A stretch of DNA of 64,000 bases. Source: Fragilariopsis cylindrus CCMP1102 (lineage: Eukaryota > Bacillariophyta > Bacillariophyceae > Bacillariales > Bacillariaceae). This document shows positions 1 to 10,957 of this stretch, piece by piece. The stretch spans positions 1 to 64,000 of the forward strand of contig FMBT01000477.1 of NCBI GenBank assembly GCA_900095095.1, in the 5' to 3' direction. The translations under genes and the position numbers were made by a program. Under the pieces are notes generated by a model. That model had not been told where the DNA came from, made no database searches, and was given only the letters and a program-made list of their open reading frames with translations. Numbering within the stretch: position 1 is the first letter of the stretch; every line of letters starts with the position of its first letter.

Positions 1-387
1 CTGGACACGCTCACACAGTGCATAGCAACGAGGAGCATAAACTATGGTGGACTGCTCAATCCGTTGATTGTTCTTTCAGAATACTTATACATGACTAGAC
101 TAATAATCGATGTAAGTATGTACAAGTAAGTAGTGTACGAATACCAAAGTAAATATTGTTGAATAAAATTTCGTTTTATTTTACAAACAGATAAACAAAT
201 GTATGCATTTTTCATGCTATTATGTATCAAAAAATATTTTGATCCCAGGTTTTCATTGCAGTGGTAGCAGAGAGCATATGTAGACGATTGATTTGGTGTG
301 ATTCCCAAAGTACAGTGTAAGTTTAATTTCGATAATAATGGACGAGCGAAGGAACGTTATGTATTCATGAGTATCATAATACCATCG
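1..387. other. Left edge, no gene seen
   Basis: I see no supportable coding region here. The stretch is AT-rich and lies 3' of the DUF6824 gene, so it probably holds that gene's 3' UTR and spacer. Confidence 0.5.
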
Positions 388-2976
388 TTACATCTTGTAA
401 TTGAATTGGAGTACGTTGGATCCTCCACTAGTGGACAGTTGATCATCGACTGTAATATTAGGATTATATTCATGCCACCACCACAACCTGCTGCTAACTT
501 CGACAATAGCTCTCTTCTTGAAATAGCGTCCAAGCCGTTACCACTCATATCCATATCCGATTGAATTGCTCCTCCTCCGACAACACCACCCACACCACCA
601 GCTGAATTGGAAGAATTATTGGGATTAAATTCACCAAAGAAAGAAGCATCGGGTGACGATGATGATTTCATATTGTTACCGTTGCCGTAGCTGTTGTATT
701 ATTGTTTTGCTGTTTAGCCATCTGAGTTAGCTCCTTGGACTCACGTAACATATCAATAGCTTGTTTTTCTTTTTGGGCTGCACTTAGTAACAACCTTCTT
801 CGTTGTAATGATTCAATCATGGCAGCTTCCTCCATATTGGAAACACCACCGCCTCCTCCTCCACCACCACCGGAGGGAGAAGACATCATTCCTAAAAGGG
901 AGGAATCGATACCACCCCCACCACCAGAAGAAGAAGCACCATTACCTCCGCCACTTCTAGCAAGATCGGCTCGCAATCGATTGATGGTCATCATTTCTTC
1001 AAGATCCCTGTTATATCCATTGGATGACAAACCACCGACACCACCAACACCACTCATATTTCCCATTCCCATTCCATTCATAGTACCACCCATGGCACTC
1101 ATTAGACCCGATGAATTATTTCTACCGGATGAATTATTATTACCACCACCAGAACCTCCTCCCATATTATTCATGTTCATCATTGGATTCATATTCATGA
1201 TTCCATTCATGCTCATATTCGTGTTCATGGGGTTCATGGGGTTCATGGGGTTCATGTTGTTCATGTTGTTCATATTGTTCATATTATTCATGTTCATAGT
1301 GGCAAGTGCCAAATCGTTTGGTCCCATTTGCATTCCTCCCATGCCTTCGAGATTCATATTCATGCCATTCATAGCATTCATGCCATTCATCATATTATTC
1401 ATGTTCATGTTCATGCCATTCATATTCATATTCATACCATTCATATTCATTCCGTTCACGAGGGCCGTTTTATTAAACATATTAGAAGCGTTGTTCATAG
1501 CGTTCGCTTGCTGTTGCTGTTGTTGACCAGCTTTGTTCTTCGTGCGTCGTTTTTGTAATGATTGTGGCTGACGTTTCCCACAGCGGAGTTTCTTTCCAAG
1601 TTCCGTTGCAGCCTTTCGGATTGCATGGCCTATTTATATATATTATTACAGTAGAGGAGATGGAATGATGAGTAAATTAAGTTGAATGAATTTAGAATTC
1701 ACAATCACACGAAGTAGTATTGTATGTACCGATACGAGATAGACCATAAACAATAATGATCATAGTAATAATAATAGTATAAAACGTACCGACTTTATCA
1801 CGAGCCTTTTCATCACCAACTTCAAACCAACGATTTGAATAGAAGTCCTTTTTAATAAAACCTCCTCCTGGACTTCTATTACGAACTTCTGCAACAATTT
1901 TTGCAATAACTTCCGACTTTTGATATTTTGTATTAACATTTAGATATGTTGTTGCATACTCGTTAATCATTTGACGGAATTTTTCATTACCAGCTGTTAT
2001 GAGCAAAAGAGAGAATGAATGGAGCATTATAGAATATTGTTAGATCCCAAAAAAAAGTTATCAATTCGAATCGATTCGTATATAAATACGGGAATAACAA
2101 AATACGATTTGTTTGTCTGCCTGTCTCTTAATAGAACTTACGGTGGGAATGCTGTGTTATTGAATGTAATCCAAATCAGAAACAAAACAGGCAGGAAGGA
2201 AGGAAGGAAAACAAAAGTGTTCGTTAGAGACATGTACTCGATACACAAACGCACACACACACACACGTACACACGCACACACGTACACAACCAATTCGAT
2301 ACAAGATAGAGATAAGATTAAACTAAACTCTTACTTACATTTTGCCTTGCCCAACTACAGATAACATCTTCATCATTTGGTTTATACCCTTCCTCTAACA
2401 TTGTGTAATCATCAGCAGATGTCATTCGTGGTGGTTTTTTGGTTGCATCACCGAATGCGACTGGCATTTCTTCTGTTGCTTCTGCTTCTTTTCCTTCTTG
2501 CTGCTCAACGACAACATCTGCATCATCCTGTTCTTGTTGTTGTTGTTGTTGATCGTTGTTGATAATCTTGATGTTTTCCTCCTTCTCGTTCTTGATCATC
2601 TTGGTGTCAACTTTAATATCTGTGTTTTCATTATCTGATGCGTCTGTTTCATCGGAAGAAATTGCAGTGTTGTCGTTGTTGTTGCTGTTGTCATCATTAT
2701 TACTATTTCTTTGTTTCTTGTTTACTACTACGATTTCGTTTTTTCAGACCCTTTCTTCACTTGAGCAGATTCTTTGACATCATCAAGATCATCGCCATCG
2801 CCATCGCTTTTCTTGTCGTTTTTGATGTCATCCTTGTTAGACTCTAAGGACGAAGGAGGAACAAAAGGAACGGCCTTTTCGCTCTTATTCATAGGAGGAT
2901 GAGGAGGAAGAGGAATGACTTTTTCACTCTTCTTGATAGGAGCAGAAGAAGTAGAAGAATCCATTGTCATAATCAT
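388..2976 (-). CDS. DUF6824-domain protein with Met/Asn-rich low-complexity tail
   Basis: Three exons fit: 2976-2335, 1993-1790 and 1629-388, with GT-AG introns of 341 and 160 bases. The first two exons and the start of the third encode a DUF6824 domain: DEDVICSWARQNVTGNEKF, then an IVAEVRNRSPGGGFIKKD stretch, then WFEVGDEKARDKVGHAIRKA. DUF6824 is common in diatoms and its function is not settled; a nuclear role is often assumed. The usual GRG...NHPGN start of the domain is replaced by SWARQNVTGN. The N-terminus has two SEK-PP repeats and a Gln/Asp/Glu stretch. The tail is a long Met-Asn repeat (about 1195-1480), Gly runs, then a helix-like ISRRELLSKLA segment. Three single bases appear to be missing: in T6 at 2739-2744, near 680 and near 465. 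With these added the CDS is 697 codons. The start is a true ATG at 2976. Confidence 0.75.
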
Positions 2977-5089
2977 TGCACAGTACGCGGGTAAAACTCA
3001 AATCAATGGGGACTAAGTTTGTAGTGTGTTGATGCTTCCTTCGTTAATGAAATAAAAGTTGCTGGACTTGTATTGTAAGAGGAATCTTGTGTATTTCTTT
3101 TTAAGCAAAGAGCGAGAGAGCGGTTTATCGTTGTTCGGTACGATTGAGAGAGAAGCATTCGTTTTAACGATTACCAGCGACCAAGAAGAAGATATTGTTA
3201 GTTAGATCAAATTAGTATTAGAATTCGAATTAGAATTGAATAGGCAATATAGACGCGATGTTTTCTTCTTTTTCTCGCACTAGACACACACTGCGACAGA
3301 TTAATAAACATCCAAAGAGACACTCGAGAGAGACATAAACATCCGAAAGAGAAACGCAGAAGGGCGAGAGAGAAAGAGGAGAGAAGAGAGAGAGACATTC
3401 GAACACTACGCTACGCTCGAGGGTAGATATTCCACACAATCCGAAAAGACACACACACACACAAGCACAAGCGACAAAATACAACTCAAAACACACTGTA
3501 CACGCATATAAACGCATATACACGCATACAAAACAAACATACGCAGATACACAGATACCCAAGCTAACACATAATCGATATAAACTTACGGTTTGGAAGA
3601 CAGTCGCGGTGTAGGAAAATAGAAGATGCGGTTACAAGTAAGGTAAGGTAAGGTAGGTAGATAGTGTTTCACGTGAGTTTTTTTGTTTTTGTTTTGTGGC
3701 ACATAAATTAATTTTGTGAAGTCGGATTGACAAGAAAAACTGTGATATTTACCTTTTTTTTCTAGTGTTGTACGTGAAATGGGCAGCGATATTTTTTTTG
3801 AACGTACGTATCACAACAGTTTTCACGTACAAAGAAATTAATTTTGTACACGTTGTTTGGACGGTTAGAAATACCGTATTACAGTACTGCCTTTATCATG
3901 CGTTAAGCGCGTGTACGAATACTAGCCAGTAGTACGCATGATCACGAGAATGGTGGATGTAACAAAAATAATAACTGACGACTGATAATAATAGTACGAA
4001 AATACTTAAATAGGTCGATTACACTTAAACACGATCGTATATATAGGAATAAATGATAAAAATCCAAAGCTTCTTTTTGAGTAGAGCTTAAAGAATCAGT
4101 AAGTTAAACAAATAATAATAGGAAGAATGTAAAATCGACGAAGCAACTTCTCGAGCACAATAACAAGAGGAACTTCAACTACTACCATGCCATAAGTAAT
4201 TCTTCGTTTTGAAACTGACACTAAAGTATTATCAAAAGGGCGCATACAGTTTCTACAACACCGATAATCTTGCATACAGTATAATATAGAAACCTCCACG
4301 GGCTATTCTTTCCTTCCTCCAAGTTATTCTTATGCGGGACTAGCTGTTACACTGTTTCAGTACAAAATACAATGTTGTACGGCACGACTCATTATTATTT
4401 GAATCATGATATTAATAATTATTAGGAGTTTGTTTTTCAGAAAAGAACGTTATGTATGTGTATCAGCTTGGAGAAGAGATCAGGTACTCGTCGCGTGGAC
4501 TGGATTAATGATTAAGTATAAAGAATTCATTAAGTATAACTGTACTACTAAAGAATATTGCGTCAGCATGAGCAGAGAATACACTGCTTTAGATTAAAAC
4601 TTTGTTTTTTGGAATGTTCGATTGATTTTCAAATACCTTAAGTCACAGCCAATTCCCAATAATTCGACCAGCGTTATTTATTTATCAATATTTATGCTAC
4701 GAACTTTGGAACATTGTGAAATCTAAGTTGGAAAAGAATCGATCTGCCTTTTTTGTCAACAACTTTTACGTGGCGAATGGGCGGACTTTTTAAGAAATCT
4801 AAAAGCGTTCAATTCATTGCAACCATGATTTGAATTTTAAAAAATGAGACGCATTACATAATACATTAATAGACGGACTGAAACAACGTATTTGCTTGCA
4901 TCACTATAAGAATAATCCAGGTCCCGTGTAATTGATCAATCCACTTATCGCAAACAAACAAAAAATGATGGAAATAATTTTTCACTACTGTACAATACGT
5001 ATCTTGGCTTTTTATCATCCAAATCAATTGTCAGTCGTTTGTATTTCTTATTTCTGCTACCTCCAATATTGCTCGGCAAGCCGGCCTCT
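2977..5089. other. Intergenic, simple repeats and promoter-like palindromes
   Basis: There is no convincing gene. GA- and CA-rich simple sequence lies at about 3100-3560, just upstream of the DUF6824 gene, and probably holds its 5' UTR and promoter. From about 3660 to 3860 there are several inverted repeats (separate entry). The rest is AT-rich. Confidence 0.5.
3663..3860. promoter_or_regulatory. Cluster of ACGTG-type inverted repeats upstream of the DUF6824 gene
   Basis: TTGTACGTGAAA (3768-3779) is repeated as its exact reverse complement at 3821-3832. A G-box core CACGTG sits at 3670-3675. The AAATTAATTTTGTG/TA motif occurs twice (about 3706 and 3834), each time inside a near-palindrome. 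Such ACGT-core sites are typical bZIP/bHLH targets; a regulatory role is inferred from position only. Confidence 0.3.
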
Positions 5090-7022
5090 TTTCCCCCAAT
5101 TTCATGTACATCTTGATATTACTAGTAGACTATTCTTTTAGTAAATGGCTTTCATCGCTGTTAGGACTCTGCTTGATGACTGTTTCTTTTGTAATCTATT
5201 GTACACATTAGTCAATGGATTATTGGACATTTTCTTGGTTGCACATGTTTTACTTTTAGAACTTTCCTTAAGACTTTAGTCTTTACCAATTTTTGTACTG
5301 TGAAGTGCTGCCATATCGGTTTGCTATGTTTCTATGCAAATTCCTTCACTCTTTTCATGCTATGATCTATTTTGCTGGTTTCCATCTCAATAGCCATTTC
5401 TTTAGTTGCCAATTCGTGTCTGCTAGTCTTGATTCTAAGTTTTCATCAAATATTTCTGGTTCATCTTCTGGTAGTACCATTTCTTTCATTGTGTATTCTT
5501 TGATAACGAGTCGTATTCTGCTACTAGTATCTACCCTCCTAATATCAATGTGTTTCTGTCTATGCATCAGTCTGTCGGTCCCCATTTCTTTTAGAAGCGG
5601 TACTGTAAACTGGAAGAAACAATTGAAAGCTTCTGTTTTGTTCCTCTTCTTAGTTTTGTTTTTATTGTTGTTTTCTCTTCTTCTCTTTTCTTCTTTCTCT
5701 GATTTCTTGCATACATAGCAGGATCCTTGACTCGTTTCCTATTTTTTATGCACAATTGTTATTGTATCTTCCATTGTTTCGGGAATTTACCTCTTAATTA
5801 ATAGGTTGTCCCAACCTACTACTAATTGTTCGCCAATTAGTGGCTTGTAAGTTTATAATACTCTGGTTGTTCTTTGAGCCGAACATTGCCTTTGTAGTTG
5901 GATCTCCTTTGAAGTGTATGCTAGTAATCTTTCTTTGAAGTAAGTTAGTAATTCTTCTTTCATTATGTCACACAAGATTGGGTCAACTCTGCTCCTCAGT
6001 AGATATGTTTGTTTGATGATGTTCTTTTGTTGGCTCTTCCGTTTTGTGCATCTGAATGGGTGATCATCAACTTCTATTGAATGCCAGCATGACACACAGC
6101 GTTTGTCATGGTGGAAGTGATCTCTTATGTGTACTCTCTCTCCTGTGGGTAGTTTCTTTATGCAGTATTTTGTATTTTTATATGGCCATTGTATTCCTGT
6201 TTTGGATTGATATGTGCTTCTTGTAGACCGGTCTGGAAATGTCCCAGTCTCTTCAAAGATGTTCCACTCCAATCAACCCTTAGGGAGAGAACTTCTGGAT
6301 TGGAGGTAGTTCTACTATTTCTCTTACCGTTCTCTTGAAGTCTCTAGTTATCTTTGTTAGTTCTCTCCCTTCAATATGAAATTGGATGATTATATTAGGA
6401 CCCATTGGTACCAGAGGTTTTTCTTGTAGTCTTTTTAGTCCTGTTGTTGCTAGTTTGACTGCTTGTAAATTTAGACATGTGTTCAGGGGCATATCCGTTT
6501 CGTCATATACCTTGTCATCCTGATGACTTACTTTCTACCCAATTTTTGGAAATATTTTGAATTGTTATATATAACTTATTATTTATAAGCTACTGCTTCG
6601 CTCCTCAAGGTCTTAGAAAGACAGTGAGTCAACAATTGACCCGCCAAATTAATCTACACTACTAGGTATTACATTGGTTTGTCTCTAAATCTGTCATCAA
6701 TCATTTGTTGTGTCTCTACTTCCGATACAGTTTGTTCTCTACTAGTTGTTCTCTTCTTTCCCAATTTATTGTACAGTTTTGATATCAAGTGATTGGTTTT
6801 ATAAATGACTTTCAGTACTGGTAGTACTCTGCTTGATGATCTCTTCTTCACTAACCTGATGTACAGGTTTGTCAATGGATTGTTGGAATATTTCTCTGTT
6901 TTCATTTGCTGTGGTAGTCTCCTTGACACTTTAGTCTTTGCCTGCTTGTTTGCCGTAAAGTGTTTCCATGTCAGTTTGCTGTTCTCTTTTGCTAATTCCT
7001 TCACTCGTTTCATGCTCCTGGT
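5090..7022 (-). mobile_element. Decayed repetitive-element relic, family unassigned (possibly retroelement-derived)
   Basis: Several short coding fragments lie on the minus strand. One (about 5853-6272) carries LPTGERVHIRDHFHHDKRC followed by CxxC...HxxxxC spacing and an RCTKR stretch. This resembles the zinc-finger tail often seen in repetitive reverse-transcriptase-related proteins of diatoms, but no polymerase or integrase motif is visible. A segment of about 270 bases occurs twice in the same orientation, at about 5090-5365 and 6756-7022, and the copies have clearly diverged by eye. No terminal repeats or target-site duplication were found. The element is broken, with many interruptions, and looks old. 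It could also be a decayed host gene family. Confidence 0.4.
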
Positions 7023-8009
7023 ACTATTGTTAACGGTGCAGTAGCAAATTTGTCATACGGTAAGGAGTGGAGCTGCAGCTTTTAAATAACAAGTTATATA
7101 ATATACTTGTACTTTGCTCCTTGCTGGTTCATCATTACAAGGAATGATATCGTTGTAATACTTATTGAGTAGTGTTACTAATCTTACTGCAGCAAGAAAA
7201 GCACATATTTCTGATCTGAATGACAGTGGATCAACTCAACAACCAATTTATATTACAATCAAGATTGGACAGGATAGGAGGTGTTATCAGGAGGGATGTA
7301 CACTACTTACAGAGTCAGACTAATGTTTGACAGTTTTGTATTCATAATGAGGAGCACTGTTCTAATAGCAATCTTTGGAATGTGTATGTTTTTGTGGGAT
7401 AGTTAGTTTCTAGGAGGTCTGAGTTCCCCACATAGAGTTGCAGATTGTAGGAAAAAAGGGAATTTCACCAGCTTTCTTGCATTGTAAGCTGTAAACCCAT
7501 CTGTACACGGTCATTTATTTTCAAAAGAGGACCCAGAACCTACCTACAGTATATTAGTAATATACATCACATAATCTACGACCTCTAGACTACATGAAGG
7601 TCATTCAGACAGTATTTTTTAATAGACACATGACTCAGCCTCCCCCCCCCCCCCCCTCCATACATGCTGGTCTTCTACCAAAGAACAAAAACTGCTGTAC
7701 AAACAACTTTCACATAATTTTTGATGTGATGCTAAGTAAGCTTTAGAGAGTAACTCTCTAAACATAAATATTAGTAAAGGCCTATCACTTTTGGAACAAA
7801 AGATGAAAATAGAACAGAGAAAGAGAAACCACCCCACTCCGTATCTTGCCAGAGTGTATATCTTACTACTGAATGATTGATTGGGCATGTTGACCCTACT
7901 TTAAGAGTTATTGCTGTTGCTGTTGCTGCTATTGTTGTTGTTCTGGATGTGATTGTGGTCTCTGCTCTGCTCTCTCTCTCTCTCTCTCTCTCTCTTTATC
8001 CATACATAG
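7023..8009. other. Intergenic with C15 and (CT)n tracts
   Basis: No gene is supported. A run of 15 C lies at 7642-7656. A (CT)n tract at about 7970-7996 is followed by an AG at 8008-8009 and may be the polypyrimidine tract of an intron ending there. Confidence 0.4.
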
Positions 8010-8489
8010 TTCCACAGCTAAGTGAACAAGCAACTAACTCCCCGTACTCTGTACATCATATCCAGCACTACTACTAACTAATTGAAACTGTTGACCAGCA
8101 CAAAGTGCTAGTAGCACCCCAACTTGAAATCCTAAGTGAATAAACAATCTAATAACAGAAAAGGGGAAAGCACAGATGTGCAACAACAGTAATATTTTAG
8201 TAGATTGTAGTATGAAAAACATTTGTGACAATGATCCACTGAGAAAATCAAAAGACAAAATGTCGGAATCAAAAGATAATCATCAGGATATATTTCTATA
8301 TTCCATTGCTGTTGCAAATCTCTCGAACGAGTCTCGATTCGGAACATGAACGTTGTTGATCCTGATTTTGGTTTTGATGCTGCTGCTGATGATATTGTGA
8401 ATGAGGATGAATGTTATCAATCAACAAAAGTGGATCTTGACACAAAATATACGAATATTATGTTACGAATTGAACTATCCGGAATATAA
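8010..8489 (+). CDS. Probable 3' exon of an unrecognised gene
   Basis: The stretch reads as ordinary protein if single missing bases are allowed. Its segments include VPQLSEQATNSPYSV, ETVDQHKVLVAPQLEILSE, then NILVDCSMKNICDNDP and IFLYSIAVANLSNES, ending with VDLDTKYTNIMLRIELSGI and TAA at 8487-8489. A (CT)n tract and a CATAG acceptor sit just before 8010. The joins near 8132 and 8346 each need one added base, as in the other genes here. One in-frame TAA near 8075 remains unexplained. I do not recognise the family and cannot place a start; the upstream exons are unclear. It could be a pseudogene. Confidence 0.35.
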
Positions 8490-9404
8490 TTATTGATTTG
8501 AATTGAAACAGCGACATGATCGATTTGATCGACGTGCAATGGTTGATTCATACATCATCAACGATTAAGGCGAAACGTTGTCGTCAACGACAATGCATCC
8601 ATTAAGAATGCAAAAAAAGAACGGAAGTTGATGTGATCAATATATAATACACCTCAATGAATAAAGAACGTTGCTTATAAGGTATTTCCTCTATTTATTG
8701 CTGCAAGTTAGGCGGTCAATTTTCATACAATAAAAGAAATGCTAACTAGTAGAGTATGTATTATAACAGAAAAAAGTGAAAACAAATCAAACTCGATTGT
8801 TTGCTGTTTGCAATTCAGTATAATCATTGTGATTATTAGATTGACGGTATCTTCGTTTCTCGTATTGGACAATAGTCAGTCAGTCAGTCAGAACGTATGA
8901 ATATTTAAAAAAAAAATCAGATCCAGTTGAGTCAGTCGATGAGGAAGGAACCAATCCTCTCTCTCTCTCTCTCGTTTCTTGATCACACACTCTCTCTGTC
9001 TCATTGTACTACTTCGAAGTAATTACATAGAGATGATTCATTCATTCCCCTCCACATTATACTCCCTAACAATCAGATCACAATGCTAACTTTCTTCATT
9101 GCTATCAGTAGCACTTTTCCTGGTAACTTATTACCTCACATTTATCGAATATTCCTTATCATATATTATTGTATCAATCAAAAATGAAAGGTCAAATCCT
9201 TTTCTTCAATTCAAAGTAAATAAAGGGTCAAATATGTATGCTGCTTATTCTCTTCTCTTCGTTGTGGGCCTTACGAAAAGAAAGAATCTAATACTTTGAG
9301 AACTAACTGATAAAATGTGTACTGTGATTTTTATTTCACTCCCCTCCTGCCCCGCCCCCCGACGGCGAAGTTGTGATATTTGTGCATTTACTGCGTCTTG
9401 TTTG
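8490..9404. other. Intergenic, 3' flank of PET117-like gene
   Basis: I see no gene. An AGTC tetranucleotide repeat lies at about 8874-8890 and a short (CT)n at about 8960. The rest is AT-rich. Confidence 0.45.
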
Positions 9405-9617
9405 TTACTCCTGCTGTTGATTTTGAGCATGTAGTAGTAGTTTCTTTTCTTTACGTTTTTGTTTTATTCGTTCCTTATCACGTTCAACACCAGCTTTCAT
9501 TGATTCACGATCACGAATTTGTGATTCATGTGAATACATAACAGCACCAATTGCAACTAGAGATGTTGTCAACATCACAATTGCTGGTCCTTTACCTTTT
9601 GGTAAAAAAGAAGCCAT
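9405..9617 (-). CDS. PET117: PET117-like cytochrome c oxidase assembly protein
   Basis: This is an intact single-exon gene of 70 residues from a true ATG at 9617. It has one membrane segment near the N-terminus (residues about 11-28, AIVMLTTSLVAIGAVMYSHE) and then a charged helix with ESMKAGVERDKERIKQKRKE. The size, the single N-terminal membrane segment, and the RE-xx-GVxRDxER block match PET117, an inner mitochondrial membrane protein needed to assemble cytochrome c oxidase. The match is by motif only, and the family is short and weakly conserved. The gene stands alone, divergent from the DED1 gene. Confidence 0.7.
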   Translation of the reverse strand: MASFLPKGKGPAIVMLTTSLVAIGAVMYSHESQIRDRESMKAGVERDKERIKQKRKEKKLLLHAQNQQQE

Positions 9618-10957
9618 TATTATTATTTTTATTACACTATTTTTATGTTTCTTCTTCTTCTTCTTCTTCTTCTTCTCCTCAAAATGTCGTACGTTTTGTT
9701 CTGCTCATGCACTACGGACTGCACACGGATTTCACTGGTATGTATACTATACCTAACAGGTTTGACGATGCTGAGTTTGAGCTTGAGTTAGAGTTGATAG
9801 TTAGTATCGGATCAGGGATCGGCGGATAAAGATTATGCATTTCTGGAGATAAAGATTATGCATTTCTGGAGCAGGATTCGATGATTAACGACGCATTCCT
9901 TGTGAGGAGGATGATGACGAAGAAATAAGATAAGATTTTTCACAAAAAAAAAAGATGAAAAGAAATCGAATGAATCGAATAAACAATCACACCATATCCC
10001 GTCGAAGGCCTGACATTCTTTGTATACTTGCGTACAGTACGTTCAGACCACACAATAATTATTTAAACGTTGTTAGGCTTGTGCGTTCTCACTGCTAAGT
10101 ACAGTGTAGTCGCGCAATGACGTCGTCACGTAATCAACCATAAGACGCCTGTCCTTCACAACCTACATTGATTAAAAAAATGCTTTGTTTTTTATCTATT
10201 ATTTTTTTTCAATTTCGACGCACGACACACTGCACGAAAAGAGCTAACTCTCACTCACATGCTCTCACGGTACTAGTATGGTACAGTATGCGCCGCTGAT
10301 CAGCAGCACGTGATTGATCTCTCAATATCACAAATTAAACTTTGGTTTAACCAAGTTCGGAAATAAATTATACGGCCTTGTTATGCAAAATGGTAAGCAA
10401 AAAACCCCCGTTGTATGGTATAAATGTATGTAGTAATCCTATTGAGACCAATACTTGTGGGGAAGTAGGTAGCTACGAGCAAGCGATTAGAAATAGGATG
10501 GGCGGCGATTGTTGTCTTTGGAAAGACAAAAAGGATAACGCCGATGTGATACACGTCTGTCCTTCATCCGCCAAAAAAAGAGTTCGAAACATTTTACTGT
10601 GTGTTTACTACAGCCCAGAAAAATCGAGTTCGTATTTATCTTCCAAAGGTGAACTCGTATGTTTGGGGTTGTGATTGATTTTTATTGGATAACATACATG
10701 ACATACACACAACACACACACACACACATGGAACAAGAATATGATTGTCAATGTGTACTGTGCTGTGCTGTGCTATGCTTCTATTCCATGAGATCCGACA
10801 GAGATAATGTAGATGAAATAATTGTTGACCTGGTTTTGGTGTAGTGGAGGTGTCGTCCTGTCGTCCTGGAAATGAAAAATCAAAAAAAAAAAACGAAACT
10901 AAAGCTCACACAAAATATTTGTATTATTCAAATCACTTCTTCTTTTTTCTAATTCGT
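9618..10957. other. Divergent intergenic region between PET117-like and DED1 genes
   Basis: No gene is supported. An open stretch of 98 codons at 10378-10674 (+) has no recognisable composition or motif. The region probably holds both promoters. A CACGTG core is at 10307-10312, and a CA repeat is at about 10704-10728. Confidence 0.5.
10118..10128. promoter_or_regulatory. CRE/bZIP-like palindrome TGACG-T-CGTCA
   Basis: An 11-base inverted repeat with a one-base centre, followed by CGT. TGACGT/ACGTCA cores are known CO2/cAMP-responsive elements in diatoms. It lies between two divergent promoters. A function is inferred only. Confidence 0.3.

Noticed and set aside
735-1526. Long plus-strand open frame rich in Pro and Phe/Met
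   Set aside because: It is the antisense of the Met/Asn- and Gly-rich exon of the DUF6824 gene. Its composition mirrors that exon and it has no motif.
10378-10674. 98-codon plus-strand open frame
   Set aside because: It has no domain or compositional signature, lies in a promoter region and shows no splice or start context.
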